From the NCBI GenBank assembly GCA_031761405.1, contig JASEVX010000005.1, forward strand, positions 32,289,127-32,353,126: 64,000 nt of DNA. The letters run 5' to 3'. This document shows positions 54,695 through 64,000 of this stretch, piece after piece. Made by a program: the position numbers and the translations under genes. The notes beneath the pieces were generated by a model. It had not been told where the DNA came from and did not search any database. It worked only from the letters and a program-made list of their open reading frames with translations. How positions within the stretch are numbered: the stretch's first letter is position 1; each line of letters begins with the position of its first letter. The DNA comes from Serripes groenlandicus (taxonomy: Eukaryota; Mollusca; Bivalvia; Cardiida; Cardiidae).

Positions 54695-55500
54695 TTTTTT
54701 TGCGGGAAACGACGTCGCTCCATTGACGTTACGCCAAGCTGAAGTGTAACGAAATGACGTCACGTCCTTCTTTGGCTACGATACAGTCAACATTTAGGTT
54801 CGGGCGTAGAAGGCTAATGCTGTCGGTTTTTTTACGAACGGGAAAACATATTTCTTACAGATTTCCATTTAGTTTTAACTTTTCGTACAAATGTTTATTC
54901 CCACATAACACAGCATTTTAATGATCTTAAATATCTATTTAAAAAAAAAAAAGATTAAAAAGACGACAATAATTTTCAATCCGTGTTTTTTCGCTCATTT
55001 TATACATACCGAAAATACCGATTTTAAAAAAAATGATTAAAAAGACGACAATAATAATTTTCAATCCGTGTTTTTCTGCTCATTTTATACATACCCAATT
55101 TTTTTTGCGGGAAACGACGTCGCTCCATTGACGTTACGCCAAGCTGAAGTGTAACGGAAATGACGTCACGTCCTTCTTTGGCTACGATACAGTCAACATT
55201 TAGGTTCGGGCGTAGAAGGCTAATGCTGTCGGTTTTTTTACGAACGGGAAAACATATTTCTTACAGATTTCCATTTAGTTTTAACTTTTCGTACAAATGT
55301 TTATTCCCACATAACACAGCATTTTAATGATCTTAAATATCTATTTAAAAAAAAAAAAGATTAAAAAGACGACAATAATTTTCAATCCGTGTTTTTTCCG
55401 CTCATTTTATACATACCCAAAATATCGATTTTAAAAGAAATGATTAAAAAGACGACAATAATAATTTTCAATCCGTGTTTTTCTGCTCATTCTATACATA
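54695..55500. repeat. ~401-bp tandem duplication
   Basis: Two nearly identical copies starting 'tttttgcgggaaacgacgtc' at about 54698 and 55099. Each includes 'cattgacgttacgccaagct' and an inner ~90-bp repeat 'gattaaaaagacgacaataa'. Present only in the right arm. Confidence 0.95.
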
Positions 55501-55815
55501 CCCAATTTACCGACAATCTGTGTTTTACGTCTGCCTTTTATACATATCCAAAATGGCGGCCCCCATGGATTTTTTCCAGTTTCATTTCAGAAAGCTTCAT
55601 GGGTTATTGAAAAAAAAAAAAAAAAAAAAATATAAGCGAAAAAACCCATTCATGGTTTTTTTTCGTATAAATAGCATCGACCAATAAAATGGAGTTCAAT
55701 ATTAAGGCCTGCTATTGAGAACACTCACCGTCCGTGACATGTTGTCCTTTCATATTATTTAATACCATTTCTTCTCAAACTGCCGGCCCTGTCTCACAAT
55801 ATATGTGCATGCTCC

Positions 55816-55905
55816 CTTTCCCACATACATACACTTTCCGAAGCTTCTGCAGCAATCGACTTTTGAATAAATTGTAACAAAAGGACAAATTGCTCATGAT
55901 GAGTT
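55816..55905. mobile_element. M1 MITE, first half
   Basis: 'ctttcccacatacatacact' and 'cttctgcagcaatcgacttt', then ends at the core. Orthologue of 32167. Confidence 0.65.
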
Positions 55906-56103
55906 TGAATAGGATATCAAATTACACATAGAATATTTTGATGTATGAACACCTGCTATAATATTTCAAGTCATTCGAACAGTCAACTAGGTGGCTTCCA
56001 GATGGAATAGGCTAGTAGTCCTTAACTTATTAAATTCCTTCTAAAGTTACAAATACTCAGGTGATCGATACGAAATGAATCTGCTGTGTATTATATTTTT
56101 TAG

Positions 56104-57372
56104 AGATTTTAGAGATACATATTATTATTAAAGATACCACAGGAAGGGAGTTTTACGTAGGTGTACTACCATCGTTTATAAGTGACATGTCGATATCGCT
56201 GGTAGCCTCCACCAACTCAACAGGTTTAGTAACTATACTCGCACCATCAGTAGGTATGAACACTACATTTACCGTAACAAATAACACTCGTACAATACCC
56301 ATTAACGGATCTATAATACAGACACAGAATGCCACAGTACAGGATAAAACTATTACAGTTTCTTCAACCGTTGATATCTCGTTGATACTTATTGCATTCC
56401 CCGGGGGTGCCTACGAAGAGGTTCTCATCCTGCCGAGAGAATGCCTATCAACTCGTTATATCGTGTCAAGTTATTATCCAAACACAATATTTCCGGAATT
56501 TAACAGTAACTTTCTAGTCGTTGGTACACAAGATAACACATCAGTGCATGTCACAGCACGCATTGGAAACAGTTCAATCAGTAACTTTACCTTCTACCTG
56601 GACAATACACAAACTTTTCTCTACAACAATTTACAGGACCTAACTGGAACGATCATTTCTAGTGATAAACCAATCGCTGTATTTAGTGGTCACGAGGCCA
56701 TTATCTTTACAGATGGAGCGTATGTTTCTGAGCAACTTATACCGTCTTCAATGTACGGAACGAGTTTTATAGTACCATCGCTATATCCAAAATCAAGATA
56801 CTTTATACGAATAATTTCATCTGAATCGGATACACACGTTACTTACAGACAAGCATCCGGAACTATCTCCAGACCATTGACTTTAAATTCAAGCGGAGAT
56901 TTCATCGAAATCATAGCTACAGAACCATTATTTATTGATGCCCAAAAGCCCGTGTCTGTCATGTTGTACAGCTTTGATCAACATGATCATGGCGACTCTA
57001 TCGGAGAACCATTTCTGTCAACAGTTCCAGCAATTTCACAGTACATAGCGGAATACATATTTACCGTCCCTGACGAGTTACGTAGCTTTGCAAATTACAT
57101 TTCCATCATGACATCGAGTGATAGTATTCTAGCTGATATTAAACTCGACGGAAAACATTTACCAGATACCGCAAGTACTTTCAATCTTACTGTAAATGGG
57201 AGTGTTTACTCTGTCAACACGTATACAGTCACCGCTGGATTCCATCGCTTGGTACATTCGAAACAGATTCCGTTTGGGGCCATAACATACGGATATCAAT
57301 ACAGAGACGGTTATGGGACCGCACTCGGCCTACACTTTGATACATCTCGTCTGGAACCTTCTCCAACACCCG
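56104..57372 (+). CDS. IgGFc-binding-like exon, most intact copy
   Basis: Long exon from a candidate acceptor (ttttttag, AG at 56102-56103) to a strong donor (gtaggt at 57373). The frame is open throughout, including upstream of the first internal Met (56187), where DTTGREFYVGVLPS matches the start of the IgGFc-binding N-terminal domain. Later hallmarks: TRYIVSSYYPN, VVGTQDNTSVHVTARIGN, DLTGTIISSDKPIAVFSGH, EQLIPSSMYGTSFIVPSLYP, SGDFIEIIATEPLFID, and NYISIMTSSDSILADIKLDG near the end. More than ten N-x-S/T sites fit an extracellular protein. No signal peptide is visible, so a 5' exon is needed. The exon ends in phase 1 and can join the Ly6 exon at 61184 (G+AC = Asp). The family occurs in mucin-like secreted proteins and is expanded in bivalves, with proposed binding or immune roles. 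The acceptor choice is uncertain. Confidence 0.8.
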
Positions 57373-57383
57373 GTAGGTAAACA

Positions 57384-59183
57384 TAATATGGAACGCCTTT
57401 ACTGTCTAAGTATGTTGTATTGTATTATACGCAGTACATTTTCACGTATATGAGGTACATATTTCATTTGACGTGTTACATTATTCATGATATGCAGTGC
57501 CTTTTCTATTATGTGTGTTGATTATTGAATAATATGCAGTGCAAAATAGTGTTTAAACAGTAGAATAACCATTATACGTTGTACAAAAAACGTTATGTGC
57601 AATACAAAATATATACTATGCAGTACAAATGACATTATATGTGGTGTATTTGTTTGTATATGCAGTAGTTTTACATTTATACGTTGTATGTTGGTCAATA
57701 GATGCGGTGTATGTTTTAATATATGAAGTGCCTGCACGTATCTTTAGACCTGGTGAATTATGATGTATATGTTCATAAACAATCATAGTACGCAATGCAT
57801 TTGGCAATATGTTCGGTCCATACTAATTTATACATGGTGTAAACAGCTTTATATGCGGTGCATTTTTCATTAGGATGATCATACATTCCGGCATTCTCCG
57901 TTATTATTTATCCGGAACATACCGAGTCAGACAGATAGATATTAACATTTACACCGTTTCTCAATTTCAAAAAAAGAAAGCGCTTGAATAATTTATAAAT
58001 AGATGTGTACACATGTTCTGAATACACGAGTGGCAGAATGTCGTCGTCTGCACTGAAATCCGCTTTAGACGAAATTGGTCTGTTCATTCGGCATGATTTG
58101 CAGTCTGATCAAAATCTAAAATCTAAAGTCTGAATATTACTAGTCCATATGACCTCTCACAAGCTCGAGTGCTTGTCAACGGAGTCTTATGTTATAGCAC
58201 TAGAATATTACATGTACTTATTAGAAGCTTCAGTCAACTTGTGAGGATTATGATGAGACAGAGCAAATATGCAGGCTGATTTGAACCTACACTTTTCAGA
58301 AAAAAAACGAAGTTATGCCTTTTCCCAAAGACAAAATCAAATACATGTATATAATGTAAATCACTTTTCAAGTTATTTCTCTTAATTCCAGAAGCTGCTG
58401 AGGAATTTAAAGTTGTTTTTATGAGGGAACATTACCATAAAGTGGTAACCTAAACACATTTTTAAATCTTTTCCGTAATACAACAAGTATGCATCAGATG
58501 ACGTTAAAGCAAAACTATAGAAAATCTTGATAAATGAAAGTATGATTATTGAAGAGGGGTTGGTTGAACGCATTGTGACAAATGGAGAAATTTCTCAAGA
58601 TGAGCAATTTATCCTTTTGCCATAATGATTTCAAGAGTTGTCTGCTTCAGCAATCAGAGATCGCCTGCATAGACGACATTCTGCATCTTGTCTATTTAGA
58701 AAATGTGTACACTTTTCATAAAGATTGTTCCACAAGACCTTTTTAAAATAGATTAGACGGTGTTAATGTTCAAACCTATCTTTCATGCTCGGTAATTTCC
58801 GGAAATAATTCCGGAGAATGCCGGAAAGTATGATCATCCCCAATGTAAATGTACCGCGTATAAAGTTTATACCACCGCATATAATCAACGTATTGAAGAA
58901 TAGACTGCATATAATGTTGTTTGTATTGCATATGACGTTGTTTGCACACTATATAATGGTTATTCTACTGTATCTCCATACTTGTGCACTTCATATTATT
59001 GAATAACCACGATATATTATACAAAATGCACTGCATATCATGTAAAATGTACCACGTCAAATGAAATATGTACCACGTCAAATGAAATATGTACCACGTC
59101 AAATGAAATATGTACCTCGTATACATGAAAATGTACTGCGTAAAATACAATACAACATAGTAAGACAGTAAAGGCGTTCCATA
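57384..59183. mobile_element. 1.8-kb foldback element with 6-bp target duplication
   Basis: Flanked by TAAACA (57378-57383 and 59184-59189); the empty site is visible in the left arm near 30010. Terminal inverted repeats of about 400-500 bp start 'tatggaacgcctttactgtc' and run to the 'ccggcattctccg' region near 57900, mirrored from about 58790. Inner ~840 bp holds an M1 MITE (58468-58650). Three 21-bp repeats 'caaatgaaatatgtaccacg' at 59050-59110. No transposase. Inserted 11 bp downstream of the IgGFc exon donor, inside the intron. Confidence 0.85.
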
Positions 59184-59196
59184 TAAACAGGTTTGG

Positions 59197-59430
59197 TAAC
59201 CCTTTCCTACGTGCAGACGAAGTAGACGCATCTCCAGCAGACAACCTGTTGGAAGCATTACGGCAAAAAGAGTCTTTGCTTTACTGATCATTTAAAATCA
59301 TTGTGACAAAAAAAAATAAAAAAAATGCAATGAACAGTTTCTTCTTTTGCCACAATGTTTTCAACTCTACACAATACTCATTCTTTCATTTATAGACAGA
59401 TTCCGTATTTTTCAAATCCGTCGGCTGTAA
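59197..59430. mobile_element. M1 MITE, partly rearranged
   Basis: 'aaccctttcctacgtgcaga', 'catctccagcagacaacctg', and 'cttcttttgccacaatgttt'. The left arm carries the tandem-amplified version (29595-29945). Confidence 0.7.
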
Positions 59431-60789
59431 TTTGGTTCTTATGCATTGGGTTTGTCGTTATATCACCGACTACTGGTAATCTAAATACCTTACTTATTCG
59501 TATTCAAAATCTACTAAGTAATATAATTACTGACTCTAGGCTGTTGCTGATTGGAACTTTCATGAATTTGCAATTTATCATTTTCAGATAGCTTAGAAAA
59601 GGTTTCAAATTTCGCTGGTAATTGCAGATTAACAAATAACAGTGAAGTGATTTGATTATTATTTACAACAGTTAGTAATCGTAAATCTTTGCCGGAATGC
59701 ACGTCTGCTTTACTATTAATACTAGATCTTGGAAAATAGGTCTTAACACTTCCCTGACACATTCAAAGTTTTACGTGTATGCAGGAAAAAAATATAAAAA
59801 ACAGTGAGAGCAATTCGGAATTTTTCTTTACCATACATGTACATAAAGGCTTTTTTAAAACTCTATCAATATTATTCTTCAATCCAATTTCTTGATGCAC
59901 CCTTTGTGTTTCGCCCACGAATGTGGTGTTTGACATAGCGATCATTTTTCCGGTGACGGCGACCACTTTTACAGTTCTCTATTACTCAGCAACCCCTGAT
60001 CGATTTATAATCTGATTTTTATTCAGATGTATTGTTGGGTCGTTGAATATTATTTCATGACAAAATAACAGATGTCAATGTCATTGTTGGCCAGAACTAA
60101 ACATTGGTTCAAATTCAAAAATGGGTCATGAGGGGTAATAAACTAGGACACTAGGTCAAATGTTAGAATAACCTTGTGAACACTGTTGAACTCAAGTTTT
60201 TCATCCAATCTTCATGAACATTAATCAAAACATTTATCTCCATCATTTATCATGACATATTGACAACAATGCATTTGTCTTCACTTACCTTTTACGGTTC
60301 ATCGTGTTTTACCTTTATATTGACACCATTTAATATGCGGTTTGAAAGAAGGGCGAGACACCCTCAGTCCGGAGTCTTGTTTCAAATGTTTCCAAAGCAA
60401 GCGTCTTTCAAAATATCAGATATTTTAAACGGTTAGTTAATTACCAAAAATACATACTTATACGTTTGCAAAGCAAACTTTTAATTTCAGAATGTTGCCT
60501 ACGTGTATATCGTTAAACAGTTACAAGAATCAGTGTAATGATGCAGCGGTAAAAACACTGTGATAGGACTGATAAAACACCCAGTTAAAAGATAGATGCC
60601 AAAGTTTCCGTTGTTATTGCATGCGTGAAGAAAGAAAAACACGAACATCAGATCTCTGAGATATTCCTTATATAACCCTTAACTCCGAGGCTTTTAGGAA
60701 CAACTCCTTTACCATGTCACATTCGGAGTACACGTATACAATTTGTATAACAATTCATTCAAATGTAAATAGTGTATACGAAGTTACTA
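59431..60789. repeat. Non-coding, reiterated repeat remnant
   Basis: 59890-60340 matches the 13.4-14.8 kb repeat ('gtttcgcccacgaatgtggt', 'aactaggacactaggtcaaa'). The rest pairs with 28.27-29.56 kb. No gene seen. Confidence 0.55.
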
Positions 60790-61220
60790 AACTGTTCAGG
60801 CATGCTCCCTGCTACGAAACACGTCTAGTGTTATTCCTGTAATATATAGTATCATTGTTTATACGAACTTTGTCAGACAAGCTTCCTGCTTCTAAACTTA
60901 TGAATCGTTTTCCTGTAATATCTACTACCATTGTGTATACGAACTTTTTCAATCAATCTCCCTGCTAATAAACACGTGAAGTGTTATTCCTGTAATGTCT
61001 AGTATCATTGTGTATACGAACTTTGTCAGACATGGTCCCTGTTACTAAGCACATGCAATGTTATTCCTGTATTGTTTAGTATCATTGTGTATACTAACTA
61101 TTTCAGACATACTCCCTGATTCTAAACACATGAAGTGTTATTCCTGTAATGTCTAGTATCATTGTGTATACGAACCTTTTCAGACATGGTCCCTGCTACT
61201 AAACACGTGAAGTGTTATTC
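60790..61220 (+). repeat. Tandem repeat derived from the Ly6 first exon and acceptor
   Basis: About six units of ~75-90 bp: 'cgaactttttcagacatggt', 'ccctgctactaaacacgtga', 'agtgttattcctgtaatgtc'. The last unit continues into the real exon at 61184. Mirrors 27590-28262. Confidence 0.85.
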
Positions 61221-61281
61221 CTGTAATTATCTATCCCATCTGGACCTCTGTCATACAGTGACAACATGTGACTCAACTGAG
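61184..61281 (+). CDS. Ly6 domain 1, first exon (right arm)
   Basis: 98 nt, acceptor 'cgaaccttttcag', donor 'gtaagaat'. Reads (Asp)-MVPATKHVKCYSCN, then YLSHLDLCHTVTTCDSTE: C-x2-C plus two further cysteines of a Ly6/uPAR three-finger domain. Two leading nucleotides complete the codon left by the IgGFc exon at 57372. Five other partial copies of its start lie just upstream as tandem repeats, each with its own decayed acceptor. Confidence 0.85.
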
Positions 61282-61378
61282 GTAAGAATATTTTGTAATG
61301 TACACCCTTTACAGATGTGAGCTTCAATAGCATCGACAGAAGAATGAACAGAAATGCATACATATACTGACAGGAATC

Positions 61379-61600
61379 CACTGTGGCCGAGTGGTTAGCG
61401 TCGGTGAATTGAAACCGAGCATTCCGGGTTCAATCCCCAGTCGCGGCAGGCATGTAGGAATGCCCTAGGACAAGGCACATTTTCTAGCCTAGTACTGGTT
61501 TGTTTACCCAGGGATCTTGAAGTGAAATGTCGCCATGATAAAAATGAAATAATCTTGAAAATGGTGTAAAACTACAATAAAACAAAACTATGCGTATAAA
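61379..61600 (+). mobile_element. tRNA-derived SINE
   Basis: Head 'tgtggccgagtggttagcgt' (tRNA-Ser/Leu-like), B box 'gggttcaatcccc', body 'cctagtactggtttgtttac', tail 'ctacaataaaacaaaac'. Orthologue of 27225 in the left arm. Confidence 0.85.
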
Positions 61601-61831
61601 GAACAGTTGTTTTTATTTTATAATTTCAGACAATTATTATCTGTATTAAGCACTTCGTAAAATGCCTCGCAGACTTCAATGAAAAGCCCAAAACATAAGT
61701 AAATAATTATGCAAATTATTCGAATACACATATTAATAACACATCTCTTTTAGTTATAAAAGCTGAACTTTCGTGTTCCATAGATTTTGGACATTATTTA
61801 TATTTATTTTAATAATTGTTTGTACTTTCAG

Positions 61832-61903
61832 ACATGCTTTGTTGAACGATACGAAATTCCTGGTGGGGATATACGTTACAATAGTGGATGTATCGAGACT
61901 AAG
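61832..61903 (+). CDS. Ly6 domain 1, middle exon (right arm)
   Basis: 72 nt, acceptor 'tgtactttcag', donor 'gtacta'. Reads TCFVERYEIPGGD, then RYNSGCIETK. Phase 0-0. An M3 MITE has inserted about 9 bp beyond the donor; the left arm lacks it, so the donor itself is unaffected. Confidence 0.85.
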
Positions 61904-61911
61904 GTACTATA

Positions 61912-62168
61912 TGAGCCCTTCATCGAGACAACCAACATTATGGACTCTGCGTAATGTATCGACCTAGATCAGCCTGCGCAGAATAATCCGGGTCGACAAT
62001 TTCCGTCTCAGGGGGATATAGGTTAAAGTAATGAATCCTGAAAGAGAAAATACACAGGAGGAGAAATGTGTGCATGGATTAGCCTTCGCTGAATGCTTAG
62101 GCTGATCCGGGTCAAAACTTTACACAGAGTCCACAATTTAGTTTTCTCGTGGAACGGCTCATGTAAGG
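61912..62168. mobile_element. Foldback MITE, family M3
   Basis: 'atgagcccttcatcgagaca' to 'ttttctcgtggaacggctca'. Terminal repeat atgagcc / ggctcat. Empty site in the left arm (actatataagg near 26870) suggests a TA-type target. Lies in the Ly6 intron. Confidence 0.8.
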
Positions 62169-62897
62169 AAATGCTTTGTCAAATATCAAGTTTGGTTTTG
62201 CCTCAACGGTAAAATATTTTATAAATCTTCAAATTAAACATCCTGTAGAAATCATGGGTTATATTTCAAGAAAATAAATATTGATGATCATGAAATGACT
62301 ATTTTGCTTATAATGAACTAATTTCAATGTTTTGTGAACATGATGGTTGTCATTATTTGTAGACTTATTTAATCAGATATCAAAGTTAAACACGGTTTCA
62401 TCAATGCACGGCCGTACTATAGCGGGCGGGTTTTACAAGGGTACATTCATTGCAAAGTACCTTGGTGCTTGGATGTAGTTATATCATTATTTCGTATTTA
62501 AGTATTGCTACAAATAAAAGGTAACATTTGACTGCAATAATCGCCCACTGTTTACACAAGCTAACATTTAAACAATTAAACATAAGTTCTCCGAAGAAGA
62601 CTTACAATTGCCAAAATCGTAGCATTTTGCGAAATTGAAACTAGATCCACAGTATATATCGTGAATCACGAATTTGTAAAATTGTTCACGATAAATGCGA
62701 AATGTTAATATCATTTTCAATAAATTATAGTTCAATCTCACTATTCCTTCAGCACGCATATCAATTTCTCGTAATCGTGTTTGCCTTATTATATTTGCCC
62801 TTCGTTTTTGAAGAATCATTTTTGCTTGCAATAGTATGCCAATGTATTTAAAAAAACAGTATTTCATGTAAAATATTATTTATTTTCATATTTATAG

Positions 62898-62979
62898 AGA
62901 TGTACCAACATGACCTCGAAAGACTGTTTGGAATGTTGCGACGGTGATTACTGCAATTCAATAGGTTGTAGTGCACCAG
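62898..62979 (+). CDS. Ly6 domain 1, third exon (right arm)
   Basis: 82 nt, acceptor 'tatttatag', donor 'gtatta'. Reads RCTNMTSKDCLECC, then DGDYCNSIGCSAP, with the CC-x2-D-x-CN signature. Ends in phase 1, so it must join a further exon, expected to be Ly6 domain 2 just past the right edge by analogy with 24766-24866. Confidence 0.85.
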
Positions 62980-62994
62980 GTATTATATTCATAG

Positions 62995-63262
62995 AGTCTA
63001 TATGGACATACTAGTGAACATTGTTTGAACACATTTATTATAGTTTGAGATACTATATGGACATACTAGTGAACATTGTTTGAACACTTTCATTATAGTT
63101 TTAGATACTATATGGACATACTAGTGAACATTGTTTGAACACATTTATTATAGTTTGAGATACTATATGGACATACTAGTGAACATTGTTTAAACACATT
63201 CATTATAGTTTTAGATACTATATGGACATACTAGTGCACATTGTTTGAACACATTTATTATG
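62995..63262. repeat. ~62-bp tandem repeat, about 4.5 units
   Basis: 'actatatggacatactagtg' 'aacattgtttgaacac' 'tattatagttttagat'. Not in the left arm. Confidence 0.95.
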
Positions 63263-63299
63263 GTTTGATTGTTAGAGTTGTTGGTGTTTTGCGCAGCTT

Positions 63300-63500
63300 T
63301 TAACACTTTTTCAGTTATATCACGGCATTTCCTGGGTAAGTTACAAGTACTACTGGTCCATTTATCCTAACACCAGTCAGTCAGTTGAAATACTAACCCC
63401 GCAACCAAGAAGAGCAGCCATTGCTACCATGTTTTAAGTCTTTGATATGACCCGGCCGGCGATCGAACCCGAAACCTCCATTTATTATGGAATGAGCAAC
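63300..63500 (-). mobile_element. tRNA-derived SINE (minus)
   Basis: 'cagttatatcacggcatttc' to 'atgacccggccggcgatcga'. Same element as at 15880 and, in part, 26050. Confidence 0.75.
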
Positions 63501-63569
63501 ATCACAGAAAACCTGACTTCCGGGTTGTTTAAATGAATTAATAGCACTAACGATCAAACTAGATGCTTT

Positions 63570-64000
63570 TATATTCGTGTCTCGGTCACTGTCGTTCTCT
63601 AAAAGCATCCATTATGCTCGAAACTAAACAGCCAATGGGCCGTGTCTCGGTCACAGTCGTTCTCTCAAGGCATCCAGTATGCTTGAAACTAAACAGCCAA
63701 CGGGCCGTGTCTCGGTCACTGTCGTTCTCTTAAGGCATCCATTATGCTTAAAACTAAACATCGAACGGGCCGTTTCTCGTTCACTGTCGTCCTCTCAAGG
63801 CATCCATTATGCTTAAAACTAAACATCGAACGGGTCGTTTCTCGTTCACTGTCGTCCTCTCAAGGCATCCAGTATGCTTGAAACTGAACAGCCAACGGGC
63901 CGTGTCTTGATCACTGTCGTTGTCTAAAGGCATCCATTATGCTTGAAACTAAACAGCCAACGGGCCGTGTCTCAGTCACTGTCGTTCCCTCAAGGCATCC
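63570..64000. repeat. 65-bp satellite, cut by the window edge
   Basis: About six units of the 16.1-18.0 kb satellite, same orientation as that array. Confidence 0.95.

Larger units (their letters stand above)
42340..64000 (-). repeat. Right arm of the large inverted duplication
   Basis: Reverse complement of 25330-41050 in order and content. Longer because of the 1045-bp element (twice), a 1.8 kb foldback element, an M3 MITE in the Ly6 intron, a 54.1-55.6 kb insertion and larger tandem arrays. Continues past the right edge. Confidence 0.85.

Noticed and set aside
62568..62867. 99-residue minus-strand frame in the last Ly6 intron
   Set aside because: No homology or composition signal, and its counterpart in the left arm (about 26.35-26.5 kb) is not open.
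25330..64000. Dismissing the palindrome as pure assembly artefact
   Set aside because: Arms differ by several clean mobile insertions with empty sites, different array lengths and different gene damage, which a simple mirrored misassembly would not produce. Joined haplotypes remain possible and are listed as a check.

Overview
The window is eukaryotic, animal DNA: AT-rich, intron-bearing, with small exons scattered among dense interspersed and tandem repeats. The repeat types (long ~160 bp reiterations that open with a 'gtgagctattgtgatcgc..ttttgtccggcgtccgtcgt' style start, 'aaggtcaaggtca' arrays, tRNA-derived SINEs, many short palindromic MITEs) and the gene families (BIR/RING inhibitor of apoptosis, IgGFc-binding-like, Ly6/uPAR three-finger) fit a bivalve mollusc. 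A heterodont such as Dreissena is my guess; species is not provable from the sequence alone. Most of the window is repeats; real coding exons make up only a few kb.

Layout. 0-13.4 kb: a LINE remnant (minus), then the 3' part of an IAP gene on the plus strand (BIR half-exon 1520-1677, linker exons 3057-3132 and 11072-11101, terminal RING exon 13196-13392). All splice phases agree. The introns are packed with MITEs, SINEs and two large reiterated elements. 13.4-18.1 kb: reiterated repeat, a broken IgGFc-binding-like copy (minus), and a 65-bp satellite. 18.4-25.4 kb: duplicated unit A, with a histidine-rich ORF (plus) and three exons of a second Ly6 domain (minus). 25.4-41.05 kb and 42.34-64.0 kb: two arms of a very large inverted duplication around a ~1.3 kb spacer. 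Each arm carries, from outside in, 65-bp satellite, three Ly6 exons, an IgGFc-binding-like exon, Tc1 and SINE remnants, a histidine-rich copy (units B and C, both also related to A) and a Ly6 terminal exon.

The most interesting reading is a gene made of one IgGFc-binding-like exon followed by two Ly6 domains, each encoded by three exons (98/72/82 nt and 101/72/108 nt). On the minus strand the order runs 31.2 -> 22.2 kb and ends in a stop 41 nt before an AATAAA signal. The splice phases fit at every junction, and the Ly6 cassette is a symmetrical phase 1-1 module. The plus-strand arm carries the better IgGFc exon (56104-57372) and intact Ly6 domain 1 exons (61184-62979), and runs off the window before domain 2. 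The minus-strand copy has in-frame stops in its IgGFc exon. Products would be extracellular, possibly immune-type recognition proteins; that role is inference.

The two arms differ mainly by insertions (a hairpin-ended 1045-bp Helitron-like element, a 1.8 kb foldback element with a 6-bp target duplication, MITEs) and by local tandem expansions. Comparing arms therefore gives exact empty sites for several mobile elements. All gene models are from sequence reading only; no alignment or database search was run.
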